Positions 8,237 to 17,539 of a stretch of 64,000 nucleotides of DNA are shown here, piece after piece; the stretch's first letter is position 1, and each line of letters starts with the position of its first letter. The notes under the pieces are model-generated. The model was not told the DNA's origin and ran no database searches. It worked only from the letters and a program-made list of their open reading frames with translations. Origin of the DNA: DASQDN01 sp963825845 (lineage in GTDB: Bacteria > Acidobacteriota > Terriglobia > Bryobacterales > Bryobacteraceae); assembly GCA_963825845.1 (NCBI GenBank), contig CAWGVL010000066.1, positions 86,780-150,779 of the forward strand, read 5' to 3'. Made by a program: the position numbers and the translations under genes.

Positions 8237-9061
8237 ATGCGCCGCCTGACTTTCGCTTCCCTGTTAGCTAGTTCCATGTTCGCTAATACGATTCCCGAGT
8301 CGCTACGTTCCAACCTGACGCTTTACGCGAGCTTCGACAAGGCCGCTCAGGCAGATGTAGCGCGCGGAGATCGAGCCATCTACAGCGCGCCCGATTACAA
8401 GCAGCAGAATCAAGCGAAACCTGGACTAGGCGATGTCGATGTCGCGATCGAAAGTGGAGCGGGTGTGGCCGGTGGTGGGGCATTGCGGTTCAAATCGAAG
8501 AACACACGAGCGCTCTTTTTTCGAGGCGATCAACACGTGAGTCCCGCAAAAGGAACACTTTCGTTCTGGCTGAGAGTTGACCCGCAAAAGGAACTAGCGC
8601 CCGGCTTCACCGATCCAATTCAGATGACCGACAAAGCCTATAACGACTCCGCAATCTGGGTTGATTTTACGAAGGACGAAGTGCCGCGGCATTTTCGCCT
8701 GGGTGTATTCGGCAACCTGAAGGCGTGGAATCCGACGGATATTCCGCCGGATAAGAATCCTGACTTCAACCGCCGGTTGGTGGTAGTCGAGCGTCCTCCA
8801 TTCTCCAGCAGCCAGTGGACGCATGTGGCGATCACATGGACAGGCTTGGGGACATCAGCCGGAAGCGCTTCGTTGTTCGTCAACGGCAAACTGATCTCAT
8901 CCGCAGGCGGAATTCGCGAGCCATTTGAGTGGGATATGTCGCGCGTGGCCCTTCGACTTGGCGTAAATTACATCGGCCTCATGGACGAAGTGGCCCTGTT
9001 CGACCGGGCATTGAGCGGCGTTGATGTGACATCACTCCATCGCGCCGGCGCCACGCGTTAG
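8237..9061 (+). CDS. Secreted LamG/concanavalin-A-like jellyroll protein
   Basis: 274 residues with a short signal peptide (MRRLTFASLLASSMFANT). The body has the hallmarks of the LamG/laminin-G-3 jellyroll: LTLYASFDK near the start, GTLSFWLRVDP in the first third, QWTHVAITWTG in the second half, and YIGLMDEVALFDRALS near the end. Such domains bind carbohydrates or act as adhesion modules and are usually found in exported proteins. The gene begins 21 bases after the MtrB-like gene, so it could be read from the same transcript, but nothing ties it functionally to electron transfer. Confidence 0.8.
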   Translation: MRRLTFASLLASSMFANTIPESLRSNLTLYASFDKAAQADVARGDRAIYSAPDYKQQNQAKPGLGDVDVAIESGAGVAGGGALRFKSKNTRALFFRGDQHVSPAKGTLSFWLRVDPQKELAPGFTDPIQMTDKAYNDSAIWVDFTKDEVPRHFRLGVFGNLKAWNPTDIPPDKNPDFNRRLVVVERPPFSSSQWTHVAITWTGLGTSAGSASLFVNGKLISSAGGIREPFEWDMSRVALRLGVNYIGLMDEVALFDRALSGVDVTSLHRAGATR

Positions 9062-9119
9062 TCGCTAAACCGCACGGCGGTACGCCCCGAGCGCATCAAC
9101 GCTGAGACAATATCCGAAG

Positions 9120-10409
9120 ATGCGGAGCGGGCTCAGCACTTGGGGGTATCTCACGATCACGCCAACTCTGGCCGCCTTCCAAGCGCTCTCTCTTCCGCCG
9201 AACCCGCTCAACGGCATCGAGCTTCGGTCGATCGAAGTAACTGACCTCAACACCGACAGAGTGCGCTTTCAACTTCACCTGGGTGGCATCGCCCAAGGCG
9301 ATATCTCGATCCGTGCGTTGTCTTTCGATAACGCGACTGTGAATGGAGTCCCCGTCTTCCTCCCGCCCACCTCCGGCATGTTTAAGTTTACGAAGGGCAG
9401 GGAATTACGAGGCATCGGATCGCTTCACGCGACACTGTACTTCCGTGACCTCGATACGCTCGAGCCACTCAGGGATATGGTTCGAGATAGGAAGGCAGAC
9501 GTGCGAGCCACCATCCGCCTGCAACCTGAGCTAACCCTACTGCAGCGAATGGTGCTCCGGACCTCCGCCGCTTGGGCGTCGACGAATTTCCAGCGATCGG
9601 TGGAAGTCGAAGTTCCAGGCGGCACGATTGGTCGAGGCGCCGCGCTGATGGCGCTGGCGACAGCCGATTCGGTCTGGGTGTTTGGACGAAGTGGCCTGGA
9701 TTGGCGCAGGCAGCGCGATGATTTAGTTCAGGAAGTTCGTGCCTCGTACGCCCCGCGGGTGGTCGCGATCGAGACAAGCTATCAACTCCGCCATAAGTCC
9801 CGCGGGAAAATACTTATGTCCTGGCGTGGTCTGGGATTTCACGATAGCAACGGACAACTGCTCGTTCCAGCAGAAGCCGTTGAGCCATGGTTCTTCGACG
9901 ACGTCGTAGCGGATGCAATAGCTTCGGGCTCCGCTGAGGTAGTCAACAACAGTCGAGAGATCACCGCAAGAACCGCATCCGGCGCATCGTACTCGCTGAA
10001 GCAAGGTAGTTTAAAGATCGTCCGGGTAGCACAGGATCGAGCAAAAGCAATCTCAATGACCCGCAGAAAAGTATATGAAGTCCGAGCGAGGAACTCGACC
10101 GCCAACGTAGCGTGTTTATTCATCACGTCGCCGCGCCCGCCGCTGGTTCCGGAAGCGTCGGCGACAAGCCCTTCGCAGACAGTGGCCGTGTTTCGCTCGC
10201 ATAATTCAGCGCCAGCAGAGCTTACTCCAGAGATCCTCATTCTGCCTGCAACGCCTGACAAGGACCACCCACGGCTTGTCGATCCCGTCGATTTGCGCGC
10301 TTCTGGTTCTCCGGTGATCACTCAGGAAGGAATCGTTGGGATGCTTGTGGATGAGTCAACGATCATCCCGATGAAAACGATCCGGAAGAAACTCCGAGAC
10401 GTAGAGTAG
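9120..10409 (+). CDS. Hypothetical protein, unknown function
   Basis: 429 residues with no confidently recognised domain. Residues 25-120 look beta-rich (ELRSIEVTDLNTDRVRFQL, GDISIRALSFDNATVNG) and recall late-embryogenesis-abundant or immunoglobulin-like folds. The middle contains WASTNFQRSVEVEVPGG. The end, SPVITQEGIVGMLVDE, resembles the C-terminal strand region of trypsin-like proteases, but no His-Asp-Ser triad can be assigned. The frame is long, lacks the repeats of antisense artefacts and stops one base before the ATG of the next gene, which supports it being real. The N-terminus has no clear signal peptide and the start at 9120 has no good ribosome-binding site, so a later start is possible. 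Confidence 0.65.
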   Translation: MRSGLSTWGYLTITPTLAAFQALSLPPNPLNGIELRSIEVTDLNTDRVRFQLHLGGIAQGDISIRALSFDNATVNGVPVFLPPTSGMFKFTKGRELRGIGSLHATLYFRDLDTLEPLRDMVRDRKADVRATIRLQPELTLLQRMVLRTSAAWASTNFQRSVEVEVPGGTIGRGAALMALATADSVWVFGRSGLDWRRQRDDLVQEVRASYAPRVVAIETSYQLRHKSRGKILMSWRGLGFHDSNGQLLVPAEAVEPWFFDDVVADAIASGSAEVVNNSREITARTASGASYSLKQGSLKIVRVAQDRAKAISMTRRKVYEVRARNSTANVACLFITSPRPPLVPEASATSPSQTVAVFRSHNSAPAELTPEILILPATPDKDHPRLVDPVDLRASGSPVITQEGIVGMLVDESTIIPMKTIRKKLRDVE

Positions 10410-10410
10410 G

Positions 10411-11655
10411 ATGGCAATGAAGATGAAACGAAGAACGCTCCTCAATGGCTTCGTTGGCGCGGCAGGCGCCTTGGCTACAGGCACAATGATGAATGCAGCG
10501 GGTCTGCCGAAAACGAAGATTACCCGGATTCGTTATTACAAGGCCCCCACGGATGCCGCCGGCCGGCCAAATCTCAAACAGCCGCTCTTCAATCAGAGTT
10601 CGAATGTAGTGCTGGTCGAAACGGATGCGGGCATTACGGGCGTCGGAGAGGGCGGCGCGCACGACACGATGGAGCAATGCGCCGGAATGCTCATCGGCGA
10701 AGACCCATTTCGAATCGATCGTCTGTGGCAGACCATGTTTCGTGGCTACTTCTATCCCGCCGGACGCGAAAAGGTACATGCTCTCGGCGCCCTCGATGTA
10801 GCGTTATGGGATTTGAAAGGTAAAGCGCTAGGCCTCCCTGTATACCAGCTTCTAGGAGGTCGATCACGTGATTACGTCGAGTGCTATTCCACCGGCTATC
10901 CCGGCCCGACGCCGCGAGAGAAAGCCCGCGCGTGCATCGAAGCAGGTTTCCGCGCGTACCGCATCGCCGCCGGCGGGAAGCCCGTGTACGACCGTTTCGA
11001 GGATGTGCAGAGAACGTTTGAGGAATGTCAGCAGGTCCGCGAGGGCGCCGGCAAGGATGGCGCGTGGTGTATCGACTTCCACACGGAGTTGGACATGCCG
11101 GATGCCGTCGCTCTGGCGAACAGAATTGAGCCGCTTCGGCCCTACTTCGTTGAAGACCTCGTGCGGAGCGAGAATCCGGGGGTGTATCGCACCTTGCGAG
11201 GCAAGGTGAACGTACCGATTGCAGTCGGCGAGCAGTTCGGTCCGAAATGGGAGTGGAATAATCTGATCGAGCACCAACTGATCGACTACGCCCGGGCAAC
11301 GGTTCCGAACGTGGGCGGCATCAGCGAATTCATGAAGATTGCCGCGATGTGCGAGACGCATTATGTGGGTATGATTCCCCATTTCACCGGTCCGATTTCT
11401 GAAGCAGCCATGGTCCACTGTTGTACGGCTTTCCCCGGGCCGGCTCTCATGGAATTGGTGAACGGCGGAAGGCAGCAGTGGCCATATCTGAATCACGCCT
11501 ATGACTTCAAAGACGGGAAGCTGTGGCCGAACGACCGTCCTGGTATCGGTGTCGACGTAGACACGAGCAAGCTGCAACTGATCGGTGACTTCAACGAACG
11601 CTACACGGCGATTCCGATGATTCGCAGACCAGACGGCTCGTTTACGAACTGGTGA
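10411..11655 (+). CDS. Tat-exported enolase-superfamily enzyme (mandelate racemase/muconate lactonizing; acid-sugar dehydratase-like)
   Basis: 414 residues. A twin-arginine signal (KRRTLLNGFVGAAGALATG) precedes a complete enolase-superfamily fold. Candidate metal ligands are the Asp of WCIDFH, the Glu of YFVEDL and the Glu of VGEQFG on successive barrel strands, and the His of MIPHFTGP fits the general acid/base of the galactonate/mannonate-dehydratase-like groups. The strand that carries KxK in mandelate racemase reads AYRIAAGG here, so the classical Lys pair is absent and a His-based dehydratase mechanism is more likely. Substrate cannot be named; hexonate or similar acid sugars are plausible. 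It follows the unknown gene by one base. Export by Tat suggests action in the periplasm. Confidence 0.82.
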   Translation: MAMKMKRRTLLNGFVGAAGALATGTMMNAAGLPKTKITRIRYYKAPTDAAGRPNLKQPLFNQSSNVVLVETDAGITGVGEGGAHDTMEQCAGMLIGEDPFRIDRLWQTMFRGYFYPAGREKVHALGALDVALWDLKGKALGLPVYQLLGGRSRDYVECYSTGYPGPTPREKARACIEAGFRAYRIAAGGKPVYDRFEDVQRTFEECQQVREGAGKDGAWCIDFHTELDMPDAVALANRIEPLRPYFVEDLVRSENPGVYRTLRGKVNVPIAVGEQFGPKWEWNNLIEHQLIDYARATVPNVGGISEFMKIAAMCETHYVGMIPHFTGPISEAAMVHCCTAFPGPALMELVNGGRQQWPYLNHAYDFKDGKLWPNDRPGIGVDVDTSKLQLIGDFNERYTAIPMIRRPDGSFTNW

Positions 11656-11909
11656 GGCAGACCTACCACCGCATCCCAGGGCACTTGACGAAGCGGTGTA
11701 AGTCAGTTTCGAGCAGTTATTCCTGGTCCGAGTGTGCTCCGAATCCTAGCGGACCGTCCTCATCGTCGGGTCAAAGGGCCGATGCCATAGGTGTGAACGC
11801 CCCTTGGCGCGAAGTGTGCTTTAACCGATGCTCCTGTACCCATCGTGGGTAGGTCACAACACCGTAACGCTCTTGATGACACCTTCCAGCACTTGGAATG
11901 TTTCATTGT

Positions 11910-12645
11910 TTACAGGCGAAGGAGCGCCCGCCGGTCTTTAATAACGCGCTTCATCTCTTCGATGGGCTTATCGAGGTCTTCGTCAGGGAGAGCACGCACA
12001 TCCAGCCGCACTTCGGCTTCAAATGGGATCACGTTATAGCGATAGCGCGCACTCGAACATGTTTGGCGAGATCGAGGTAGGGAACATCGAATGGTAGGCC
12101 GGCTCTGCGCCGGCGAGATGCTCCTGAATCGCCGTGGCTTTCGCGTGATTCATCAATCCGTTGCACCGCGTGACCCTTTCAGGCGAACTGAGCGTGGCCA
12201 GACGCTCGAAGTATGTGCGAGTCGAGTTTGAGCCGCATGGGCGTCTGCCACGCCGCGATCTTGGCAATGGCCGGCGACAGGTGAACTACAAAATCGGAGC
12301 TTACGAAACCAAGCCATTGCCCGCCGGTCCACTTCGCCCGACTCGGCCAGGATCATGACATCTCGATCAAGCGGCACGTTCAGCCCTTTCTTGCCTTCGA
12401 TTCCAGCGACGAGATTCGGCCTGTTCGGATCCAGAGCAAAGGTCTTCGACGGAATACCTTCTCGCTGCAGAACGTCCTGGATATACTTCACTGCGGTAAC
12501 TTAGTTACCAGGCGGGTTGGACGTGTCGAGCCGAAGCAGCGTCTGGAAGTGACGTATCGTTCTTCCTCGACACGCGACCAGTCAGGCTGGGCATTCTGCG
12601 CAACAGCAGTGAACTGAAAAGGATCAGGACCCACGAGCGCGTAAC
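11910..12645 (-). pseudogene. Decayed M20-family metallopeptidase (ArgE/DapE-like)
   Basis: Fragments of one M20 peptidase occur in order but in different frames on the minus strand. An N-terminal piece near 12600 reads QPDWSRVEEE, then VKYIQDVLQREGIPSKTFAL and VMILAESGE near 12350-12490. A piece at 12050-12230 reads RLATLSSPERVT...GLMNHAKATAIQEHL...EPAYHSM...SPNMFE, and one at 11912-12046 reads RYRYNVIPFEAEVRLDVRALP. At least three frame changes separate them. The metal-binding core (H-T-D-x-V and following Glu) and most of the catalytic domain are missing, as is the C-terminal end. The intact family hydrolyses N-acyl amino acids or dipeptides. It follows the DUF1501 gene on the same strand. 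The 250 bases between its end and the gene at 10411-11655 hold nothing recognisable. Confidence 0.82.
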
Positions 12646-12652
12646 ATCCGGT

Positions 12653-14086
12653 TCAAGCGAGTAGCTGCCGAACGATCTGACCCTTCCCGTCTTTCGTGAC
12701 ATACACGGGACGTCTTTCAACGTCAACACCCGCGTTCGGCGCTATCCCAAGCGCGCCGTACAATGTCGCGTGAAGATCTGTGATGGTGACAGGATCTTTG
12801 ACGATGCTGCACGGCCGCTCTTGCGCAGTCTCGCCGTGTAGATGGCCGCGTTTGAAGCCGCCGCCGAAGATCAGTACGCTCCCTGCTTCGGTGAAGTGCC
12901 GGTGCATGCCATAGTGCTGCATCGATGTCATCACTTCAGGCTGCTTGACCTGATCTTTGACTTCATTGCCAGGCTTACCTTCCGTCATCATGTCGCGGCC
13001 GAACTCGCTCGCAAGCACGACAATCGTACGGTTCAGTAGCCCGCGCTCTTCCAGATCCCGGATCAGGCGTGCCACCGGCCGATCAATCACCTGTTTCATG
13101 CCGATAGCCCGTTCATGTCCGTTCTCATGGGTATCCCAGTGGCGGAATGGGATGTATTCAGATGTCACTTCGACAAACCGAACCCCGTTTTCGACCAATC
13201 GACGCGCCAGTAAACAACCGAGCCCGAACCGCCCGGTGTTGTAAGTGTCGTAAGACTCCTTGGGTTCCAGTGTCAGATCGAACGCCTTTGAAGCCGGCGA
13301 CTGTAATAATCGGTTCGCGTTGTCTAGCGACCGCAGCAGACTTTCCCGCTGATGATTGCTTCCATCGCGCAGGATCGGACTCTCGGCAGCCAGTTTCTTA
13401 AAAGTTTCATAACGGCGTGCAAAGCGGCCGCCACTCATTTTGGCGGGAGGCTGTACACTCGCGACGGCGTCTCTGGGATCGACGATAAGGAATGGCCCCG
13501 AATCAGTCCCAAGAAAGCCTGCAGTGTGAAATGACTTCAATGGATCGCTTTCCGCACCGATCTCCATGTTCTGGCCGGCAACCACGAACGGCGGCATCTC
13601 CGGAGCTTTTGGACCCAATAGCTTCGAGACCCACGCGCCCATATGCGGCACAGCAACGGATTGCGGCGGTTCGTACCCTGTGTGCCAGTGGTATTGGTGC
13701 CGTGAATGGAGAATAAACCCGAGGTCGCCCACTCTATGCGAGCGGATCAGCGTTCCACGATCCATTATTTTGGCGATCTCTTCGAGTCCCTGCGAAAGGC
13801 GGATGTTGTCCACGATTGTCGGAATCGATGGAAAGGTGCTCAAGACCCGCTTGCTTTCGAGACCCGACTGATATGGCGTATACGTCTTGGGATCGAATGT
13901 CTCGGTCTGCGCCATTCCGCCGGCCATCCATAGGAGAATGATGCTGTCGGCAGTGGCCTTTGGCTTATCGTCGTCTTGTGCCAGCAGGCGCGGCGCCCCG
14001 CAGGTCAGTGCCGCCATGGCCGCGGCGGCGGATTGCCGCATATAATCCCGTCGTGTCAATCCTCGAAATAAATCTGGTTGGCTCAC
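12653..14086 (-). CDS. Tat-exported DUF1501 protein
   Basis: 477 residues from a GTG at 14084-14086, chosen because an AAAGAGGCG ribosome-binding site lies directly upstream and it leaves an 11-base gap from the preceding stop; an ATG at 14140 would overlap that gene by 43 bases. The N-terminus carries a twin-arginine signal (LTRRDYMRQSAAAAMAAL). Diagnostic DUF1501 stretches include LLWMAGGMAQTETFDPK near the start, HWDTHENG in the middle and VLASEFGRD. The family is distantly related to sulfatases/alkaline phosphatases; its substrate is unknown. DUF1501 genes typically sit next to PSCyt1/DUF1549/DUF1553 genes, as here, and are thought to act together outside the cytoplasm. Confidence 0.88.
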   Translation of the reverse strand: MSQPDLFRGLTRRDYMRQSAAAAMAALTCGAPRLLAQDDDKPKATADSIILLWMAGGMAQTETFDPKTYTPYQSGLESKRVLSTFPSIPTIVDNIRLSQGLEEIAKIMDRGTLIRSHRVGDLGFILHSRHQYHWHTGYEPPQSVAVPHMGAWVSKLLGPKAPEMPPFVVAGQNMEIGAESDPLKSFHTAGFLGTDSGPFLIVDPRDAVASVQPPAKMSGGRFARRYETFKKLAAESPILRDGSNHQRESLLRSLDNANRLLQSPASKAFDLTLEPKESYDTYNTGRFGLGCLLARRLVENGVRFVEVTSEYIPFRHWDTHENGHERAIGMKQVIDRPVARLIRDLEERGLLNRTIVVLASEFGRDMMTEGKPGNEVKDQVKQPEVMTSMQHYGMHRHFTEAGSVLIFGGGFKRGHLHGETAQERPCSIVKDPVTITDLHATLYGALGIAPNAGVDVERRPVYVTKDGKGQIVRQLLA

Positions 14087-14097
14087 TGGGCGCCTCT

Positions 14098-16377
14098 TTA
14101 ATGAATGTACTGAAACTCGGGACTCATCAGCATCGCCCACAATAGATCTTCAACCCCGCTGTCGGTAGGCTGAGCGCCGCCAATCACTTCCATCGCAGTC
14201 CTGCGCTCGGCTTCCGTCGGCGTGCGGGCGAAAAGGTGACGGTACAGCCTGTCCGTAAGCTCACCGGACGACCATTTCTTTCGAGGCGGCTCGATCGGTG
14301 GAGTCCCTTGTACGCGGATCAAGTGATCCGGATCGGGCTTCTCTGTGAAGACAAAGAAACGCACGGCGGGATTGATGTCGCTCTGCCGGCTCTTCTCATC
14401 GATACTCGCTTGCGCGCGAAAACGCGTGAAGCCTTTCCCGCGAAGATCCTTCACAATAGATGACGGAATTTTCGGAGACGATAACTCCAGTTTCTCGACA
14501 CCCTGCGGTCCCACCAGCTCAGCATCCGACCATTCCGCGATGACGCGCGCCGGATCGTACGAATCGACATCTTCGATAAGAAGCCAGAGCTCATTCGCTC
14601 CCGTGATATCGACATCCACCCGAACCTTGCCCGAGCGTATGACTTTGCTGTCGAATAGATTGGCAGGTGACGGGGGCCGCTCGCCGAGCAGCATCTTCGC
14701 GCCTCGCTCCAACCGCTTCGATAGCAATGGACCATTAGTCAACTCTAAAGCCTGCAGAGTCGTCGCGTCGGCGCTCCGTTCCGTGTACACCTGATCTCGT
14801 ATGGGGCGGCCAAGCGCACGGCTCAACGGGTCGGACTTCAACCGCCATTCGCGTGCGTAGGTGCTGTGTGTGTCGGTTCGCTTGCTGCTCAATCGCCACT
14901 CGCCCGTTACGGCTGAGATCGTGTCCTCGAACTGCTCCGCGGAAACGCGGCGGAGCACGGGTCCTCGGAACACATACGGGGCCCTTTCATCCGGCGCGGG
15001 AACTGCGGTCATCTGGTAGGTCCTGGAAGTCATGATCCGCCGGATCAGATGCTGCAGATCATAACCATTCGCCACGAAATCCGACGCCAGCCAGTCGAGG
15101 AGATCCTGATTCCAAGGCTCGGCGTCCATATCGTCGGCCGGCTCGACGATGCCGCGACCCAGAAGCTTGCGCCAATAGCGGTTGACGATAGTTCGTGCGA
15201 ATCGTCCATTCTCGCGATGCGCAAACCATTCCGAGGCCGCCTTGCGACGCGATGCAAGCGTTTCACCAAAATCGACCTTCAACTCAGAGAATGGAAACCT
15301 GGCTTCAGCCATCTTGCCGAGTTTCACGTCACATCGAACCAGCTCCAGCGGCTGGTCGGAGAACATGCTGGCAAGGCCATACGTGTCGCTCAATTTCCAT
15401 CGATTGATAAAGCTGTCGTGGCACGCCGCGCATTTGATGTTCATGCCCAGAAACACTTGGGCCGCGTTCTGAGCCGCTTGCATCGGCGGCGTTTGACTTG
15501 CGCTGACCACGCCCCGCCAAGTCACGCCGGTCAAGAATCCTTCCGGCCCGCCCTGTGCCGGCGGATCGAGCAATGCCCGAACCATCGCGTCGTACGGGAC
15601 GTTCTTCTCAAGCGCGGTTAGTAGCCACTCAGTGATCGACTTGCGCTCTCCGTGATAGATGACGCCTTCATCATTACGAAGTAAGTCATTCCAGAAGCTG
15701 ATCCAGTGTTCGGCGTAAGATTGCCGCTTCGCCAGCAAAGTATCGATAACGCGTTCCCGCTTGTCTGTGGCTTTACTCTGCTCGAAGTCTCGAAGCTCCT
15801 CAGGTGTCGGGGGAAGGCCCGCGATGTCCATCCAGGCTCGTCGGGCAAACAATGCATCGCTCACTAATTTTGGCGACTTGACGCTCTTTGCCGCGAAGTA
15901 CGCTTCGATGAAGCGATCGACCGGATTAGGCGCAGATCCACCAGGAACGGCCGGGGTCCGAGGCGCAAGCGGCGCGATCCTGCCGCTGATCGAAGTGGAT
16001 CCTTCGAACTTCGCGCCCTGATCGATCCAAAGGCGGATACGCTCGATCACAGCCGCGTCGACCGGAGGACCGGAAGGCGGCATTCGCATCCCTTTTTTGC
16101 CTTCCATCTTGGCGACAAGAAGGCTATCTTCGCCTTGACCCGGAACAATCGCAGGACCGGTCGCGCCGCCTTTCATCAGGTCGTCTCGCGTGTGGACTTT
16201 CAACCCTGCCTGGGGCGCGTCGCCCGAGTGGCACGCGAGGCACTTCGCCGTCAGAATGGGTTGGACTTCTTTTACAAAATCAACTTTTTCCTGGGACAAC
16301 CCAACGGAGCTCGCTAAAATTACGAAAAAACACACCCGCACGATTCGGAGTTTATCAGGACTAAGTACCCGGTTCAC
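14098..16377 (-). CDS. PSCyt1/DUF1549/DUF1553 (planctomycete-type cytochrome) protein
   Basis: 759 residues with a signal peptide (VCFFVILASSVGLSQ). The N-terminal planctomycete-type cytochrome module contains CLACHSGDAPQAGLK and GMRMPPSGPPV. It is followed by DUF1549 (NPVDRFIEAYF, ARRAWMDIAGLPPTPEEL, a second haem-like CAACHDSF) and the C-terminal DUF1553 (IVNRYWRKLLGRGIVEP, FARTPTEAERR). The order matches the family, whose members are periplasmic and often associated with polysaccharide breakdown; direct biochemical data are scarce. The last reading frame starts 17 bases inside the upstream amidase gene, and the DUF1501 gene follows 11 bases downstream, so this is an operon. Confidence 0.9.
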   Translation of the reverse strand: MNRVLSPDKLRIVRVCFFVILASSVGLSQEKVDFVKEVQPILTAKCLACHSGDAPQAGLKVHTRDDLMKGGATGPAIVPGQGEDSLLVAKMEGKKGMRMPPSGPPVDAAVIERIRLWIDQGAKFEGSTSISGRIAPLAPRTPAVPGGSAPNPVDRFIEAYFAAKSVKSPKLVSDALFARRAWMDIAGLPPTPEELRDFEQSKATDKRERVIDTLLAKRQSYAEHWISFWNDLLRNDEGVIYHGERKSITEWLLTALEKNVPYDAMVRALLDPPAQGGPEGFLTGVTWRGVVSASQTPPMQAAQNAAQVFLGMNIKCAACHDSFINRWKLSDTYGLASMFSDQPLELVRCDVKLGKMAEARFPFSELKVDFGETLASRRKAASEWFAHRENGRFARTIVNRYWRKLLGRGIVEPADDMDAEPWNQDLLDWLASDFVANGYDLQHLIRRIMTSRTYQMTAVPAPDERAPYVFRGPVLRRVSAEQFEDTISAVTGEWRLSSKRTDTHSTYAREWRLKSDPLSRALGRPIRDQVYTERSADATTLQALELTNGPLLSKRLERGAKMLLGERPPSPANLFDSKVIRSGKVRVDVDITGANELWLLIEDVDSYDPARVIAEWSDAELVGPQGVEKLELSSPKIPSSIVKDLRGKGFTRFRAQASIDEKSRQSDINPAVRFFVFTEKPDPDHLIRVQGTPPIEPPRKKWSSGELTDRLYRHLFARTPTEAERRTAMEVIGGAQPTDSGVEDLLWAMLMSPEFQYIH

Positions 16378-17539
16378 AGCGTAGAAGTCGTTCTACGGCA
16401 AGAGCCGCATTCAGCAAAGATGCGTCGGTATCTGGAGCGCCGATCATTTGCAGCCCGAGCGGCAAGCCGGCGGCTACCGGCATCGGCACCCCCACAGCAG
16501 GCGTTCCCAGTGCCGTCCAGACCGCATTCATCGCCGGATCTCCTGTCGATGCAAATCCCTCTGGCGCGCTTTCCAACGCTGCCGGAGTAAGCAGGAAAGG
16601 ACTCTCGGCGAAAACCTTTTCCAGCGCTGTGGATGCTTCCCGGAGGCAATGCAAACTCTCACGCCAGGCGGTCTCGGTGATCTGAAGCCCCCGACCGATG
16701 AGGCTGGCGAGTTTTTGCCCCATGCGATCGCCATACTCCCGCCACCGTTTCTCATGGGACCGCGACCCCTCATAATCGTTCACCAACTTGGCTGCTGCGA
16801 GAAGATCCTCATACTTGTTCGGCAACTCGATCTTCTCAACCGGGTATTCCTGCCCAAGTGTACTTACAGCTCTATCGAAGGTGTTTTGCATTTCCTTCGA
16901 GACTGCAGGAAGGTTTTCAGGGATAGCGAAATGGACCGGCCCTGTTTCCGAAGGGAACCCGAGTGCGCGCCAAACATAGATGCACGTTGCGACGTCGCTC
17001 ACAAGGATTCCGACAGTGTCCAGCGATGGAGCGAACGGAAGAACACCGTAAACGGGCAACTTGCCAAAAGTCGGCTTGAATCCCACAACGCCGCAGAAAG
17101 ATGCAGGTCGAATGACGGAACCCATCGTTTGCGTGCCTAGAGCGAACGGAACCACTCCGGTCGCGACGGCTGCGGCCGAGCCGCTCGAACTTCCTCCCGG
17201 TGTATGCGTGAGATTGTGCGGGTTGCGCGTGGGAGATGGATCGAACGAGGCGAACGCGGTGGTTTGTGTTTTTCCGAACAGAACACCGCCAAGCTCCCGT
17301 AGTGTGGTCACGATCTCTGCATCGAATGTCCCCTTACGTCCCAGATACAGAGCAGAACCGTACTCTGTGGCGAGCCCGGTCGTCTCAAAGATATCCTTCA
17401 CCCCGAATGGGATGCCGTCGAGTGGTCCATCTCCCAGGGGCTCCTGAGGATTTACCTCCACCCACGCATGAATCTGGGATTCTGTGGCGTTATAAACGCG
17501 CATTGCTTCGGCAACACGATGCATGCTTAGACATTCCAT
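16361..17539 (-). CDS. Amidase-signature family hydrolase
   Basis: 392 residues. The Ser-cisSer-Lys amidase triad is visible: the Lys in GIPFGVKDIFETTG, the cis-Ser in the GGSSSGSAAAVATG signature and the nucleophile in the following GTQTMGSVIRPASFCGVVG. The length is shorter than GatA (about 480) and fits small amidases related to allophanate hydrolase/AtzF N-terminal domains. It cleaves an amide bond in an unidentified substrate, in the cytoplasm since no signal peptide is seen. The ATG at 17539 overlaps the GH13 stop by 13 bases; an ATG at 17524 is a credible alternative because GGAA sits eight bases before it. Both ends overlap neighbours, showing translational coupling. Confidence 0.87.
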   Translation of the reverse strand: MECLSMHRVAEAMRVYNATESQIHAWVEVNPQEPLGDGPLDGIPFGVKDIFETTGLATEYGSALYLGRKGTFDAEIVTTLRELGGVLFGKTQTTAFASFDPSPTRNPHNLTHTPGGSSSGSAAAVATGVVPFALGTQTMGSVIRPASFCGVVGFKPTFGKLPVYGVLPFAPSLDTVGILVSDVATCIYVWRALGFPSETGPVHFAIPENLPAVSKEMQNTFDRAVSTLGQEYPVEKIELPNKYEDLLAAAKLVNDYEGSRSHEKRWREYGDRMGQKLASLIGRGLQITETAWRESLHCLREASTALEKVFAESPFLLTPAALESAPEGFASTGDPAMNAVWTALGTPAVGVPMPVAAGLPLGLQMIGAPDTDASLLNAALAVERLLRCEPGT